From assembly GCF_007096635.1 (NCBI RefSeq), contig NZ_VKAA01000007.1, positions 206,777-270,776 on the forward strand: DNA of 64,000 nucleotides. The letters run 5' to 3'. The notes under the pieces were generated by a model. That model was not told where the DNA came from. It worked only from the letters and a program-made list of their open reading frames with translations, and did no database searches. How positions within the stretch are numbered: position 1 is the first letter of the stretch; each line of letters opens with the position of its first letter. Shown here piece by piece: positions 63,973-64,000 of the stretch. Both the position numbers and the translations under genes were made by a program. Origin of the DNA: Mycolicibacterium sp. 018/SC-01/001 (GTDB lineage Bacteria > Actinomycetota > Actinomycetes > Mycobacteriales > Mycobacteriaceae).

Positions 63973-64000
63973 TTTTGTTTGGAGAGTTTGATCCTGGCTC
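63973..64000 (+). rRNA. 16S ribosomal RNA, 5' end (partial)
   Basis: TTTTGTTTGGAGAG followed by TTTGATCCTGGCTC is the universal 16S 5' end, as found in mycobacteria; the gene continues beyond the window. This copy lies after tyrS, the place of rrnB in fast-growing mycobacteria. The exact mature 5' end may be one or two bases off. Confidence 0.95.

Overview
The window is a chromosomal segment of a high-GC actinobacterium, almost certainly a fast-growing mycobacterium (Mycolicibacterium type). The gene order follows, from memory, the M. tuberculosis Rv1629-Rv1689 interval: polA, rpsA, coaE, uvrB, an MFS gene, a universal stress protein, uvrA, lysX, infC-rpmI-rplT-tsnR, an adenylate cyclase, pheST, argCJBDFRGH, an Rv1683-type protein, mpg and tyrS. 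The 3' edge is the start of a 16S rRNA gene directly after tyrS. That is the position of the second rRNA operon (rrnB) of fast growers and is absent in slow growers.

Region by region: 1-9.8 kb holds the polA tail, a thioesterase behind a 33-bp perfect palindrome, rpsA, a coaE-GrpB fusion, a TipA-like MerR regulator with its operator, and uvrB. 9.8-18.4 kb holds an MFS transporter, tRNA-Cys, a paired SMR efflux pump, a cutinase, a cAMP-binding type USP, class I aldolase, an MBL hydrolase and uvrA. Both uvrB and uvrA have exact matches to the RecA-NDp (PafBC-dependent) DNA-damage promoter.

18.4-27.3 kb looks accessory: it lies between uvrA and a conserved small gene that I recall as near neighbours in M. 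tuberculosis. It carries a LysR/NmrA pair, a winged-helix protein, an LpqH-like lipoprotein and a tightly overlapping four-gene operon: a TPR protein, a CHAT (caspase-like) protease with an intact His/Cys dyad, and two proteins I cannot assign. The operon has a strong hairpin in front and a -10 box placed for a leaderless transcript. This is the best candidate for a poorly described system, probably a peptidase-based conflict or stress module.

27.3-38.8 kb holds a membrane esterase, lysX, the infC operon (with a terminator-like hairpin in its leader and a possible AUC start), a tsnR-type rRNA methylase, an SDR, a DUF2236 protein, an adenylate cyclase and a rhomboid-like protein. 38.8-50.8 kb is pheST followed by the complete arginine operon, with an ArgR-box-like site before argC and stop/start overlaps from argC to argR. 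50.8-58.6 kb has three small membrane-anchored extracytoplasmic proteins facing an ABC-F/membrane-protein pair, then a large PhaC-like hydrolase fused to a degenerate adenylation domain. 58.6-64 kb has an exported protein, a Trm112-like protein, a TetR-ABC exporter operon, mpg, tyrS and the rrn promoter and leader.

All functions are inferred from motifs and remembered family features; no database search was run.
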